Of a stretch of 64,000 nt of DNA, positions 16,685 to 25,750 are shown in pieces. This DNA is from Bradyrhizobium icense. Lineage in GTDB: Bacteria > Pseudomonadota > Alphaproteobacteria > Rhizobiales > Xanthobacteraceae. The stretch spans positions 1,116,001-1,180,000 of the forward strand of contig NZ_CP016428.1 of NCBI RefSeq assembly GCF_001693385.1, read 5' to 3'. Position 1 is the stretch's first letter. The number at the start of each line of letters is the position of its first letter. Position numbers and translations under genes: made by a program. A model generated the notes under the pieces. The model was not told where the DNA came from. It did no database searches and worked only from the letters and a program-made list of their open reading frames with translations.

Positions 16685-18325
16685 GTGACTGCTCCCCATC
16701 CTGCCGCAGGCAAGCCGGTCGATCCCGCCTCCCTCGTCAACGTACCGCAACTGGTAACCGCTTACTTCGTGTCCAAACCGGATCCGTCCGATCCCACCCA
16801 GCGCGTTGCGTTCGGCACCTCGGGGCATCGCGGGACATCGCTGAAGAACTCGTTCAATGAAAACCATATCCTGGCGACGACGCAGGCGATCTGCGATCAC
16901 CGCCGCGAGACGGGACTGACCGGTCCGCTGTTCATCGGCATCGATACCCATGCGCTGGCCGAGCCGGCGCTGGCGAGCGCGGTGGAGGTGTTTGCGGCAA
17001 ACGGCATCGACATCATGATCGACGAGCGTGGCGGGTACACGCCGACGCCCGTCATCTCCCATGCGATTCTGAGCTACAACAAGGGCCGAACGAACGGACT
17101 TGCCGATGGCGTCGTCATCTCGCCCTCGCACAATCCGCCCGAGGATGGCGGGTACAAATACAACCCGCCGCATGGCGGCCCGGCCGACACCGACGTGACG
17201 GCCAAGGTCGAGAAGGCTGCCAATACCTACATCGAAGCAGACATGAAGGGCGTTGCGCGGATGCCGTATGAGCGCGCCCGGAAGGCGCCATCGACGCATC
17301 TGCACGACTACATCCGTCCCTATGTCGCCGATCTCGGCAATGCCGTGGACATGCCGCTGATCAAGTCAGCCGGCGTAAAGATCGGGATCGATCCGTTGGG
17401 CGGCGCCGCCGTTCACTACTGGCAGCCGCTGATCGAGCATTACGGGATCAACGCAACTGTCGTGAACGATGCCGTCGACCCAACCTTTCGTTTCATGACG
17501 GCGGACTGGGATGGAAAGATCCGCATGGATTGTTCCTCTCCGTTCGCGATGGCAAGCCTGATCCAGATGCGCGACAGGTTCGACGTCGCCTTCGCCAACG
17601 ATACCGATGCCGATCGGCACGGCATCGTGACCCGCACCGGCGGCCTGATGAATCCGAACCATTTTCTCGCGGCTGCGATCGCGTACCTGTTCGCGCATCG
17701 GCCGCAATGGGGCAGCGAGGCCGCCATCGGCAAGACCATCGTCTCCAGTTCGATCATCGATCGCGTCGCCAAGAAGCTGAACCGCAAGCTGGTCGAGACC
17801 CCGGTCGGTTTCAAATGGTTTGTCGAAGGCCTTGGCTCCGGCGCCTTCGGATTCGCGGGCGAGGAAAGCGCCGGGGCGTCGTTCCTCAAGCGCGACGGCT
17901 CAGTCTGGACGACCGACAAGGACGGCATCGTGATGGGGCTGCTCGCCGCCGAAATCCTCGGTCGCACCGGCCGCGATCCGAGCCAGCTGTTTGCTGCCCT
18001 GACCGCCGAACTTGGCGTGCCCTTCTATGAGCGCATCGACGTGCCAGCAACGCCCAAACAGAAGAGCGCGCTAAAGGCACTCGGGCCGGAGCAGCTCAAC
18101 ATGCACCAGCTTGCCGGTGAACCGGTCAGCGCGACTCGGACCCGGGCGCCGGGTAACGATCAATCGTTTGGTGGTATCAAGGTCGAGTCCGAGGCGGGAT
18201 GGTTCGCCGCGCGGCCGTCGGGCACCGAAGACGTCTACAAGATCTATGCCGAGAGTTTCCGGGACCAGAATCACCTGAAGGCGATTCAGCAGGATGCCCA
18301 GCGGGCCATCGCAAAGGCTTTCTGA
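16685..18325 (+). CDS. pgm: Phosphoglucomutase (alpha-D-glucose phosphate-specific)
   Basis: Interconverts glucose-1-phosphate and glucose-6-phosphate, linking glycogen, exopolysaccharide and cyclic glucan synthesis to central metabolism. It has 546 residues, the usual size for the bacterial Pgm type. The phosphoserine loop reads VVISPSHNPPEDGG, the metal-binding loop NDTDADRHG, the sugar-binding loop GEESAGASF and the phosphate-binding end RPSGTEDVYK; all are intact. The start is GTG at 16685 preceded by GTGAGG. It appears monocistronic. Confidence 0.95.
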   Translation: MTAPHPAAGKPVDPASLVNVPQLVTAYFVSKPDPSDPTQRVAFGTSGHRGTSLKNSFNENHILATTQAICDHRRETGLTGPLFIGIDTHALAEPALASAVEVFAANGIDIMIDERGGYTPTPVISHAILSYNKGRTNGLADGVVISPSHNPPEDGGYKYNPPHGGPADTDVTAKVEKAANTYIEADMKGVARMPYERARKAPSTHLHDYIRPYVADLGNAVDMPLIKSAGVKIGIDPLGGAAVHYWQPLIEHYGINATVVNDAVDPTFRFMTADWDGKIRMDCSSPFAMASLIQMRDRFDVAFANDTDADRHGIVTRTGGLMNPNHFLAAAIAYLFAHRPQWGSEAAIGKTIVSSSIIDRVAKKLNRKLVETPVGFKWFVEGLGSGAFGFAGEESAGASFLKRDGSVWTTDKDGIVMGLLAAEILGRTGRDPSQLFAALTAELGVPFYERIDVPATPKQKSALKALGPEQLNMHQLAGEPVSATRTRAPGNDQSFGGIKVESEAGWFAARPSGTEDVYKIYAESFRDQNHLKAIQQDAQRAIAKAF

Positions 18326-18381
18326 CTGCCGCGGTGAGGCAGATTGGGCGATTCGTAACTGGAAATACCTGACTGCCGCGG
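18322..18381 (+). repeat. 13-bp direct repeat after pgm
   Basis: CTGACTGCCGCGG occurs at 18322-18334, covering the pgm stop codon, and again at 18369-18381. A GC hairpin (GCCCGGC...GCCGGGC, 18402-18417) without a U-tract follows and could end the pgm transcript. Confidence 0.4.
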
Positions 18382-18588
18382 AACGACGGAAGATTATTGC
18401 GCCCGGCTGCGCCGGGCTGCACCAGTTCGGCACAGCCTGGAACTCCGGGGCGGAATTTCAGGTCCCGTTGCACTAGCGATCACGCTGAAATCACGAGAGT
18501 CCACGCAGTGTTAACCTCGGGAGTTAGCTGCCAGAAAGCCGTCCAGCGCGGGGGGCCTGTGAGCTATCGCGAGGTACCGGGGGATGAA

Positions 18589-18915
18589 ATGAGTGCGGAA
18601 TCGGTCGTCTACTACCTAAATCGCGTGCCGGAGAGCGACCCGAATGACCAAACCGAGTGGCTTGTAACGGCGTTGGGGCGCTATACCGGCGCGGAACTGC
18701 GCGAACTGCTCTATGTAGCGGAAGAACCTGGATTCTTTGAATTGATGCGCGGGCTGTTTGCGCTTTCGGACGAGAGCCGTGCCGTCCTGCAGTATTTTCT
18801 CGAAACCGGTCATCCGCCGGCCATGAAGGCGGCGATTGACCCAAAGGGCCGGTTGACGATCGAGCACGCTAATGCCGAGCAGCCGGCAAAAGTGCTCCCT
18901 ATGATCGCAAATTAG
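18589..18915 (+). CDS. Hypothetical protein, 108 residues
   Basis: A small, soluble, acidic protein (begins MSAESVVYYLNRVPESD) with no recognised domain. It is predicted largely helical, with EWLVTALGRYTGAELRELLYVAEEPGFFELMRGLFAL in its middle (described, not matched to a family). The ATG at 18589 has GGGGA upstream; a GTG at 18559 in frame is an alternative. It lies 62 bp before the XRE regulator on the same strand, so a shared transcript or functional link is possible. Confidence 0.6.
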   Translation: MSAESVVYYLNRVPESDPNDQTEWLVTALGRYTGAELRELLYVAEEPGFFELMRGLFALSDESRAVLQYFLETGHPPAMKAAIDPKGRLTIEHANAEQPAKVLPMIAN

Positions 18916-18949
18916 TTCCTGAATCCCCCTTAGGTTGTGTTAGGATACT

Positions 18950-18971
18950 CCCAACTTGAACAGTTGGGGGG
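18950..18971 (+). promoter_or_regulatory. Hairpin overlapping the ribosome site of the XRE regulator
   Basis: A perfect inverted repeat CCCAACT-TGAAC-AGTTGGG at 18950-18968 ends in the G-run (18965-18971) that serves as ribosome-binding site for the ATG at 18978. It could be an autoregulatory operator or an RNA hairpin that hides the ribosome site. TAGGAT at 18941 could be a -10 element. Confidence 0.45.
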
Positions 18972-18977
18972 CTGCCG

Positions 18978-19310
18978 ATGGCGACGAGGAGGTCTGGCCC
19001 GCTTGATGCGATGGTGGGTGCCAGAATTCGTATGTTTCGGGTCAACCGCGGCATCAGCCAAACGATACTTGCGGAACGCATCGGCGTGACCTTTCAACAG
19101 GTACAGAAATACGAGCGGGGCGCCGACCGGGTTGGTGCCAGCCGGTTGGCGCAAATCGCTTCCGTGCTAGGCGTTTCGGTCAGTGAGTTGTTTGAATCTT
19201 CCCGGCCCGGATCTCCCGGCTTGAATTCACCGGTGCATTTGCTCGCCGAGCCGGGCGCCTTGCGCGTTCTCAAGGCCTATGATCGGCGGAGGTTTCCCTC
19301 GCGGGGATAG
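18978..19310 (+). CDS. XRE-family helix-turn-helix transcriptional regulator
   Basis: A 110-residue DNA-binding protein. Residues 15-70 form a Cro/C1-type HTH with ISQTILAERIGVTFQQVQK as the HTH core, then YERGADRVGASRLAQIASVLGV. This is the common rhizobial chromosomal type, not phage-associated here. The C-terminal 30 residues are unstructured and end in a basic stretch. It lies directly upstream of the YcaO/SARP/peroxidase group; regulation of that group is possible but not shown. Confidence 0.88.
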   Translation: MATRRSGPLDAMVGARIRMFRVNRGISQTILAERIGVTFQQVQKYERGADRVGASRLAQIASVLGVSVSELFESSRPGSPGLNSPVHLLAEPGALRVLKAYDRRRFPSRG

Positions 19311-19376
19311 TCCTCCGTAGAAAAGACGTGCGGCAACCTCGCGCCGCCCGTTTCTGCCGGTAGTCCGATCGCGACT

Positions 19377-19931
19377 TCAGCCGGTCGCGCGAATCGCAAA
19401 TCGCTCCGGCGGCCTGCTGCCGGGAATGAACTCGCCGATCCAGTCACGGCGCGTTGCTTCGATATGCCAGGACATCGCCTCAGCCGAATAGGGTGCCGGA
19501 TCGGGAATGTCCTTGCGGATTTCCTTGCCGTCCAGCCAGCCGCAGCTGTGCGAGTAGCGCGTCTTGCAGACGAGATGGACATCGCCGTGATCCTGCAGCA
19601 GCACATATCCGTCGGCCGGAAAAAACGTGCCGGCAAGCTCGATCGCAGCAGGCAACTGGCGCACCAGCAGGAATGTGCTGGTGGATTGCGTCTCCGATTC
19701 GGAAACCAGCACGCCGACCAGGCTGTGTATTGGCGCAATCGCCTGCGGTGCAGCCAATGCGAGAGGCTCCGTGATTGGGCCGGCTGTCGCAATCGAAAGA
19801 TATTCGCCCTCCGGCCCCCAACGGCAGGCGATCAGCCACTCGCGGCTGCGGCTACGAATCAAGGTCGGCTTGGCGTAATCCGATCGGGCAATATCTGCTG
19901 CCATGGCTATGACGAAGGCTTTCGCGAGCAT
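19377..19931 (-). CDS. Hypothetical protein, 184 residues, beside ycaO
   Basis: No recognised family. The product has no export signal, begins MLAKAFVIAMAADIARSDYA, is mixed alpha/beta in character, and contains two Cys (CRWGPEG and SHSCGWLDG). It is divergent from the YcaO gene with only about 70 bp between starts, and GTGAGG...CCTCAC (19945-19965) forms an inverted repeat between them. The position suggests a partner or immunity role in the YcaO system, but this is inference from location only. Confidence 0.6.
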   Translation of the reverse strand: MLAKAFVIAMAADIARSDYAKPTLIRSRSREWLIACRWGPEGEYLSIATAGPITEPLALAAPQAIAPIHSLVGVLVSESETQSTSTFLLVRQLPAAIELAGTFFPADGYVLLQDHGDVHLVCKTRYSHSCGWLDGKEIRKDIPDPAPYSAEAMSWHIEATRRDWIGEFIPGSRPPERFAIRATG

Positions 19932-19999
19932 AAGTTCCTCCAGGGTGAGGGCGGGCTGGCCTCACGTCCGGAGTCTGCGCGTCAAGTCGTGAGGTCACC

Positions 20000-21361
20000 G
20001 TGAGCGGCACCGAAAATTCGATGCAGGAATTGTTCGCGCGCGCTGCATCGTTGCTTCTTGGCAACGCTGTGGACGCGGCCGGCGATCACGATGCCAGACT
20101 CATCCTTCAGGCGCTGGAATATGCCGGGGAATCGAGCAGCGGGATTGATGCGCAGCTCGCGAATCGCGCTCATTTGCTGATCGCTGCTTCCCGATTTTCG
20201 CGTGTGTTCGAATTGGCCGCGCCCGATGCACCTGGCCTGATCAGTTTTGGTGCGCAATTCGATCCAGCGCTTGCCGATCCTTTGCATGACGGAAGCCCGA
20301 TTGTCGGCGTTTCCGGCGTCGGTCTGACGCTGCAGGAAGCATTCCAAGGCTGCATCGGCGAGGGAGTCGAATATCTCTCTCAATTGCAGACCGGTACCGA
20401 TTTATTGCTCAAACCCGGCGTCGATGAATGGGCCGGAAAGCTCGGTCCGAATGCGCTGGAGCTGGTCGCTGCCCTTTCAGAACGCCGCATGCAACCGGAG
20501 CGAGCGCTTTCCTGGTGTCGCGCAACGCGGCTGACCGATGGTGGCGAGGTGTTGCTTCCAGCGGATATTTGCCTGCGCCGTCCGTCGGCGCAACGCGACT
20601 GCGCGCCGCCATATCCCTTGAGCATCGGATCGGCCGCCGGTCCGTCACGGGATGCCGCAGCGCTGCACGGTCTCTTGGAGTTGATCGAACGCGATGCGGC
20701 CAGCCTGTGGTGGAGGGGCGGTCAATTGCCACGATCGATTCCGCTGCAGCATCGAGCAGGCTTCGTGGCGGAAGAGTTGTTGCAGAAGCTTCGGCACGGC
20801 GCATCGGCAGAGCGCCGGACATGGCTGCTCGATATCACGACAGATATCGGCGTGCCCTGCGTCGCGGCCGTCTCTTGCCGGGTAGACGGTTCCGGTTTTG
20901 CTTTCGGCCTCGCCGCGCGGCTGGCGCTCGAGGCTGCGGTCCGCTCCGCGATTATGGAAATGTGTCAGCTCGAACTGGCCGACGCCGTTGTTGCAACCAA
21001 ACGCAGCGAGCGCGGAGAGAGTGCACTCAATGCGCAGGATCGCATCCACCTGCAGCGCGCGGCCATCGACGCCGGTCAGTGCAGACTGCTGCAGCCGGTC
21101 GCGGAGTACGCGGCCCATCTGCCTCTTCACGCAACTGAAGCGAGCGCCATATTTCGATTGATCGTACAGCGTTTGGAAAAACTGGGAATCGAGACGTTTT
21201 GCCTCGACCTCACCCGCGAGCGCTTCGCCGTTCAGGTGGTCCGCGTGATCGCCCCGGGGCTGCAACTCGAGCCGTCCGAAATCGTCACGACGAGGCTCCA
21301 GGATGCCGTTACGCGAACCGGTGGCGGCGCAACCTATACCGGGGGCATCCCTTTGATATAG
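20000..21361 (+). CDS. YcaO-domain protein (ATP-dependent peptide-backbone modification)
   Basis: A 453-residue YcaO-family protein. YcaO enzymes use ATP to phosphorylate a peptide backbone amide, giving azolines, amidines or thioamides. Three family blocks are visible: GVSGVGLTLQEAFQGCIGE (103-121), ALHGLLELIERDAASLWW (221-238) with E227-x-x-E230-R231, and ALEAAVRSAIMEMCQLE (309-325) with the late E320/Q323 pair. No E1-like or ocin-ThiF partner and no TfuA gene are adjacent. The start is GTG at 20000 with GAGGT upstream; ATG 20021 is an alternative. It ends 39 bp before the SARP gene. No C-terminal PxPxP is present, unlike many azoline-forming YcaOs. Confidence 0.85.
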   Translation: MSGTENSMQELFARAASLLLGNAVDAAGDHDARLILQALEYAGESSSGIDAQLANRAHLLIAASRFSRVFELAAPDAPGLISFGAQFDPALADPLHDGSPIVGVSGVGLTLQEAFQGCIGEGVEYLSQLQTGTDLLLKPGVDEWAGKLGPNALELVAALSERRMQPERALSWCRATRLTDGGEVLLPADICLRRPSAQRDCAPPYPLSIGSAAGPSRDAAALHGLLELIERDAASLWWRGGQLPRSIPLQHRAGFVAEELLQKLRHGASAERRTWLLDITTDIGVPCVAAVSCRVDGSGFAFGLAARLALEAAVRSAIMEMCQLELADAVVATKRSERGESALNAQDRIHLQRAAIDAGQCRLLQPVAEYAAHLPLHATEASAIFRLIVQRLEKLGIETFCLDLTRERFAVQVVRVIAPGLQLEPSEIVTTRLQDAVTRTGGGATYTGGIPLI

Positions 21362-21400
21362 ACTGGCCGCAATTAACCAATCGGTTCCGGAAACCGTTGC

Positions 21401-23509
21401 ATGCCGGCCAGTGCCAACGCCATGACAGCAGACAACGCCGCGGCGGCGCCCGAAAGCGCGCCGCGTCTGTCGGTATCGCTGGTCGGGCGGCTCGGCGTGC
21501 GGTTCAACGGCCGGCCGATCGAACTGCGAACCCGCAAGGCCGGCGCGGTCCTGAGTTATCTTGCGTTGTCGGAGGCGAAGCGGGAGAGCCGCGAACGGTT
21601 GGTGGGGCTGCTCTGGAGTCGTTCGGACGAGGAAAAGGCGCGAGCCTCGCTACGGCAGACCGTGCGCGAACTGCGCTCGATGCTCGAGGAGGCTGGCTAT
21701 GATGGGTTTGTCGCGGAACGGCTGCTGATCGGCCTCGATGTCGGACGAATCGAAGTCGATATCGAAAGCGTGATTCAACTCGCCGAAGGCGGTCGCGTTC
21801 ACCCGCTATTGCTCGACACCCCGCAGCTCGACGGGCGCTTGCTCGAAGGAATGGACGATCTCGATCCCTCGTTCCGGGTCTGGGTGCTGGCCAAGCGGCA
21901 GACCATCCATGAACGGCTGATGCGAAACCTCGACGAAGGCTTGACCTCCGCAAGCGTGCCCGCCGGCTCCAAGAAGAGGATCGCGGCCGCGATCGTCAAT
22001 CTCGATCCGACCCATGAATACGCCTGCCGCTATCTGATGCGGGCGCATGCGGAAGAAGGCGATATTGCTGGCGCGCTGCGCATCTACAAGGCGCTGTGGG
22101 ACCTGCTCGATCGCGACTACGCCATGGAGCCGTCGTCGGCCACCGAAGAACTCGTCGCCAACATCAAGCTCGGTATTCTGGAGCGCGCGCCGGCCGATCG
22201 GGCCGCCTCGGCAGCGAATGACGAATTCGCCGTCAGGACTGTCAGGGGGACCGCTCTCCAGCCGGTAGTCCCGATGTCGTCGCCGGTCAATGCACCTGCC
22301 AAGACGCGCCTGGTGCTGCGGCCCTTTGCGATGCACGGCGTCGACGAGGACCACAGCCATCTGGTGCAGGGGTTCTCCCAGCACCTTGCGGCCTGTCTCG
22401 TGCGCTTCCGGGAATGGAGCGTCGTCGATCGTCCTCCGGCGGCCGTCGTGCTTCCGGCGGGTACGTCTCCGCAATACTGCATCGAGACCACCGCCTACCA
22501 GGCGGGTGCCGAAATCAATATCGTGATGGTGCTGCGGGACGATACGACGGGAATCTATATCTGGAGCGAAAGCTTCCGATTAGGCCTCGGCAACTGGTTC
22601 GAAACGCAGCAGCGCATCATCCGCCGGATCGCAACCTCGCTGAACGTGCAGTTGTCGACCGAACGGCTGATGCGATTGGCTGGCGAGCCTGACGTATCGC
22701 TCGACCTGCATGACCGTTGGCTGCGCGGACAGAACCTCATGTCGAAGTTCGATCCCGAAAGCTGGCGGCGGGCGGTCGCCATCTTTCGCGATGCTATCCG
22801 CGACAATCCGGGCTTCTCGCCCTGCTACAGCAGCCTGGTGCAGATGAACAACATCGAGCATCTGGTGCATCCCGGGATCTTTCGCGATCTCGAAAAGGCC
22901 AAGGCCACCCTCGAACTGGCAAAGACCGCCGTTCAACTGGACCCGGTCGATTCCAGGGCGCATCTGTGCTGCGGCTGGTCCTACGTGATGGCGCTTCGAG
23001 AAGCCGAAGCTGCGCCGCATATGGCGCTTGCCTGCGAGCTCAATGACAACGACCCGTGGACGTTGCTGTCCAGCGCTCACTACGAGGTCTTTTGCGGATC
23101 GATCGAGCAGGCCCGGCTCAGGGCCGATCAAGCTTTGACCCTCTCACCCGCGCCTTCCTATCTCGAATGGGCTTATCACAGCACCGTGCGATTCTTCTGC
23201 GGCGACTATGAGGGGACTATCGAGGCGTGCGATCGCGCGCAGGGTATCAATAAGGTTCTACCGGCATGGCGGGCCGCCGCATTGTTCCGGCTCGGGGAAC
23301 GCGTGCTGGCGCAGCAGGAAGTCCAGCGTTTCGTGAACGGCCTGCGCTCATTTTGGGTCGGATCGTCTCCTCCGACAGATGAGGCGGCGGCGCGCTGGGT
23401 CATGCAAGCGCATCCCATCAGCGTGAAGGAGCGATGGGAAGCCCTGCGCCAAAGTTTGCATGGCGGAGGGCTTCCTGTCGACGGCATCGTTCACCTAACG
23501 CGGAGCTAG
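21401..23509 (+). CDS. SARP/BTAD-type transcriptional regulator with TPR region
   Basis: A 702-residue regulator. Residues 22-97 are an OmpR-like winged-helix DNA-binding domain (SLVGRLGVRFNGRPIELR, then ASLRQTVRELRSML). Residues 110-265 are a bacterial transcriptional activation domain. Residues 300-420 resemble the TolB-like domain found in rhizobial cyclases and TPR proteins (LVLRPFAMHG, then TTGIYIWSESFRLGL). Residues 440-700 contain TPR-like helices. It follows the YcaO gene by 39 bp and ends 4 bp before a convergent gene. SARPs bind short direct repeats spaced about 11 bp, and such repeats lie upstream of the peroxidase gene at 25751. Confidence 0.87.
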   Translation: MPASANAMTADNAAAAPESAPRLSVSLVGRLGVRFNGRPIELRTRKAGAVLSYLALSEAKRESRERLVGLLWSRSDEEKARASLRQTVRELRSMLEEAGYDGFVAERLLIGLDVGRIEVDIESVIQLAEGGRVHPLLLDTPQLDGRLLEGMDDLDPSFRVWVLAKRQTIHERLMRNLDEGLTSASVPAGSKKRIAAAIVNLDPTHEYACRYLMRAHAEEGDIAGALRIYKALWDLLDRDYAMEPSSATEELVANIKLGILERAPADRAASAANDEFAVRTVRGTALQPVVPMSSPVNAPAKTRLVLRPFAMHGVDEDHSHLVQGFSQHLAACLVRFREWSVVDRPPAAVVLPAGTSPQYCIETTAYQAGAEINIVMVLRDDTTGIYIWSESFRLGLGNWFETQQRIIRRIATSLNVQLSTERLMRLAGEPDVSLDLHDRWLRGQNLMSKFDPESWRRAVAIFRDAIRDNPGFSPCYSSLVQMNNIEHLVHPGIFRDLEKAKATLELAKTAVQLDPVDSRAHLCCGWSYVMALREAEAAPHMALACELNDNDPWTLLSSAHYEVFCGSIEQARLRADQALTLSPAPSYLEWAYHSTVRFFCGDYEGTIEACDRAQGINKVLPAWRAAALFRLGERVLAQQEVQRFVNGLRSFWVGSSPPTDEAAARWVMQAHPISVKERWEALRQSLHGGGLPVDGIVHLTRS

Positions 23510-23513
23510 ATCA

Positions 23514-23924
23514 TCAAGCGCAGTAGCTGATGGTGTAGTCGCCAATCCGCTCGGCGTGCACCTTGAATTTTTCGGCTTCCGGAATCATCGGATCCATCCC
23601 GTTGAACAGGCGCTTGTAGAACGGCGGAAGCGGATAGGTTGCGCCTGGCTTGCTGAGCTTCTCTTCGGAATCGGCGATCGCCGCGGCGGGCGGCAAGCGC
23701 ACCACGATCGTGTCCAACTCCTGCTCGACGAATTTCACCTTCTTGAAGCGATCCGGCACGGTCATGAACACCTGAGCCCTGGCGAGTTGCTCCTTGAATT
23801 CCTCGACGGTGGTCGGGATCGGGTATTCGTTGTCGTCGTCAAGATAGTTCTTGCCGGTCGACCAAGTCTTTACGAGGTTGCCCCAACGCTCGTGGTTGGT
23901 CACTTGCATTCTTTCGAGGGCCAT
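23514..23924 (-). CDS. Small protein of 136 residues, possible YcaO substrate
   Basis: No recognised family. The ATG at 23924 (MALERMQVTNHE) was chosen because GGAGGAG lies 8 nt upstream; a GTG at 23969 overlapping the peroxidase stop lacks such a site. The product is soluble and charged, with a Pro-rich stretch (PGATYPLPPFYK), and ends in GDYTISYCA, placing its only Cys at the penultimate residue with Ser, Thr and Tyr beside it. It is translated after the haem peroxidase gene in one operon, converging on the SARP gene. A role as peptide substrate or carrier for YcaO is a hypothesis from its position and unusual C-terminus. Confidence 0.7.
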   Translation of the reverse strand: MALERMQVTNHERWGNLVKTWSTGKNYLDDDNEYPIPTTVEEFKEQLARAQVFMTVPDRFKKVKFVEQELDTIVVRLPPAAAIADSEEKLSKPGATYPLPPFYKRLFNGMDPMIPEAEKFKVHAERIGDYTISYCA

Positions 23925-23965
23925 CGTTTCTACTCCTCCGGGTTGCGTGAGCGGAACAATTCCGC

Positions 23966-25705
23966 TCACAGAAATGCAGGCACGGCCTGCTGCAGCTCGG
24001 CAATTTCGGTGGTGAACTCCACCAACTGCGCCATGTTTGAGATGTCTGGAATGCCCTGAAGTACGTTCGTCAGGTAAAATTCGCGGGAAACGAGATCCAG
24101 TCGATCGGCGAGCGAGCCGCCGCCGGCCGGTGGCGAGACGCTCGCGAGCGCCCCGAATATCACTTCCGATACGATGATCGAACCGAGCAGCCCGAGCTGC
24201 AGGCCCTCCATCTGCTGCATTGCCTCGAACAGAATGAAGAACGGCAGCGGCGGATCATTCGAAAGGGTCTCGATGTCCTCGTCCGTCAGCGCGCCGTAGG
24301 TCGGTGCCGAGACGAGCCATTCGCGAAGCTGATTGACACGGTAGGCGCGGTCGGCAAGCAGGCGCGACATGGCGATGAAGTTCGGCCGCCTGGCACCGAT
24401 CTCGGCAATCAATGCATCTACCGACCACATGCCGGCGAGGCCGGCGCCGAGCAGGTCGCGATAGAGCAGACCGACCCGTTCCGTCTCGTCGAACGCCGGA
24501 AAGATCTGGTCATTGCCGAGCCCATCGCTGAAATGTGGCCCGATGCGGCGGCTGAAATTCGGTGTTGATCCGTTGATCTCGAAAAAGCGCGACCATTGCA
24601 CCATCCAGGTCTCGTCGAGCGGCATGTTTGCCGGGTCGTTGATCGAACTCTTTTCCAGCGTGTTGTTGAGGTCATGGAGCGACAGGTCGTTGATTTGGTA
24701 TTCGGGCCGCACCATGGCGTGACCGAAGCGAAACGCACCATGCGAAAATTCGAACGGAATTTCCCAATCTCCGATCGCAAGACCGTCGGCCGATGCGAGG
24801 CGGTCGATGAAGTGCGGGGCAGGTCCGCTGTAGCTCGCGTAGATCGCCGGATGAATCACCCGTCGCATCAAGTCGTTGCGGATGATGCTGTGATAGATGG
24901 CTGTCAATGCGCCGCGGGCGCACAGGAAGCGTTTGTAGGCTGCGCCGAACCGGCCGTTCGGCCCGGCGTTGTCTTCCCGGCCGCGAATGACATCGACCAG
25001 TCCATTGTGCAGCAGCGCAAGCAGCGCTGTGAGTTGCGACATCACGGCGTGATCGTCGTTGCGCGGATCGGCTACCAGCGCTTCGGTGAGGGCAACGCGA
25101 ACACCCGCAATGCTGCGATCGATGCCCGTGACGTTTTCGGCCTGGGTTCGCGCGATGTCGCGAAATGGGCAGCCGGTCGCCGGCTGCCTTTCCTTCCAGC
25201 GCATTCGCCCTAGCCGCAGCTTGGTGCGGCGGTCGTCGCTCGGTGCGTCGAGCGCATAGATGTGCGGCGATCCGACCGGGCCGCTGCCGTACAGCGTTTC
25301 CAGCCGAAGTGGCGTACGGCGGGCGTTGGTCGTCCCTCGGCCAAGCCCTCCCGCAACCGAAAGCGGAATCGCCGAGTGAACCAAATCATGCGCAATGAAT
25401 TGCAGCAGATAGGTGTAGCCCGAGGGGATGAAGGGATTTTCCCAGTATTCTGCAGATCTAGCCTGTGGCGGCCATTTTATGACGGCATCCATCCGCCGTG
25501 ACAGGCGATACATCAGTCCGCGAAGCTTTGCATCGTGTGACGGCGACTCGAGCGGGTCGATACCGAAGGCGCGGAAGCGCTGCGAAGGAGCCGGGGTGCC
25601 GAGTAAGTGACGAAAGCCGGGAGGCGTTGCCAACGAAATGGAGTCGCGCGTATCGAGTTCTGAAGTTCGGAACGAGGATGCGTCGGCCACCTTCTGCACA
25701 ACCAT
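23966..25705 (-). CDS. Animal-type haem peroxidase family protein
   Basis: A 579-residue member of the animal haem (myelo)peroxidase/dual-oxidase fold found in some bacteria. The distal motif reads FIAHDLVH with H106 in the position of the distal His. R215 in DPRNDDHAVMSQL matches the distal Arg position, and H272 in AIYHSIIRNDL matches the proximal His block. No signal peptide is seen, so it is probably cytoplasmic or exported without Sec. It is the first gene of an operon with the 136-residue protein. It probably oxidises Tyr, Cys or halide substrates using peroxide; the target is unknown. Confidence 0.85.
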   Translation of the reverse strand: MVVQKVADASSFRTSELDTRDSISLATPPGFRHLLGTPAPSQRFRAFGIDPLESPSHDAKLRGLMYRLSRRMDAVIKWPPQARSAEYWENPFIPSGYTYLLQFIAHDLVHSAIPLSVAGGLGRGTTNARRTPLRLETLYGSGPVGSPHIYALDAPSDDRRTKLRLGRMRWKERQPATGCPFRDIARTQAENVTGIDRSIAGVRVALTEALVADPRNDDHAVMSQLTALLALLHNGLVDVIRGREDNAGPNGRFGAAYKRFLCARGALTAIYHSIIRNDLMRRVIHPAIYASYSGPAPHFIDRLASADGLAIGDWEIPFEFSHGAFRFGHAMVRPEYQINDLSLHDLNNTLEKSSINDPANMPLDETWMVQWSRFFEINGSTPNFSRRIGPHFSDGLGNDQIFPAFDETERVGLLYRDLLGAGLAGMWSVDALIAEIGARRPNFIAMSRLLADRAYRVNQLREWLVSAPTYGALTDEDIETLSNDPPLPFFILFEAMQQMEGLQLGLLGSIIVSEVIFGALASVSPPAGGGSLADRLDLVSREFYLTNVLQGIPDISNMAQLVEFTTEIAELQQAVPAFL

Positions 25706-25750
25706 CAGAACTGCTCTCGCTTGATCAATGCGGCGAGATTGGGAAGAAAG

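Noticed and set aside
15578..17305. A 575-codon open frame on the minus strand opposite dctM and pgm
   Set aside because: It lies antisense to two well-supported genes, is rich in Arg, Asp, Gln and His as expected from GC-rich antisense frames, and matches no family.
20000..20003. TCGTGA and CCGTGA spaced 11 bp at the YcaO start as a second SARP site
   Set aside because: The bases are explained by the GAGGT ribosome site and the GTG start codon, so the spacing is probably chance.
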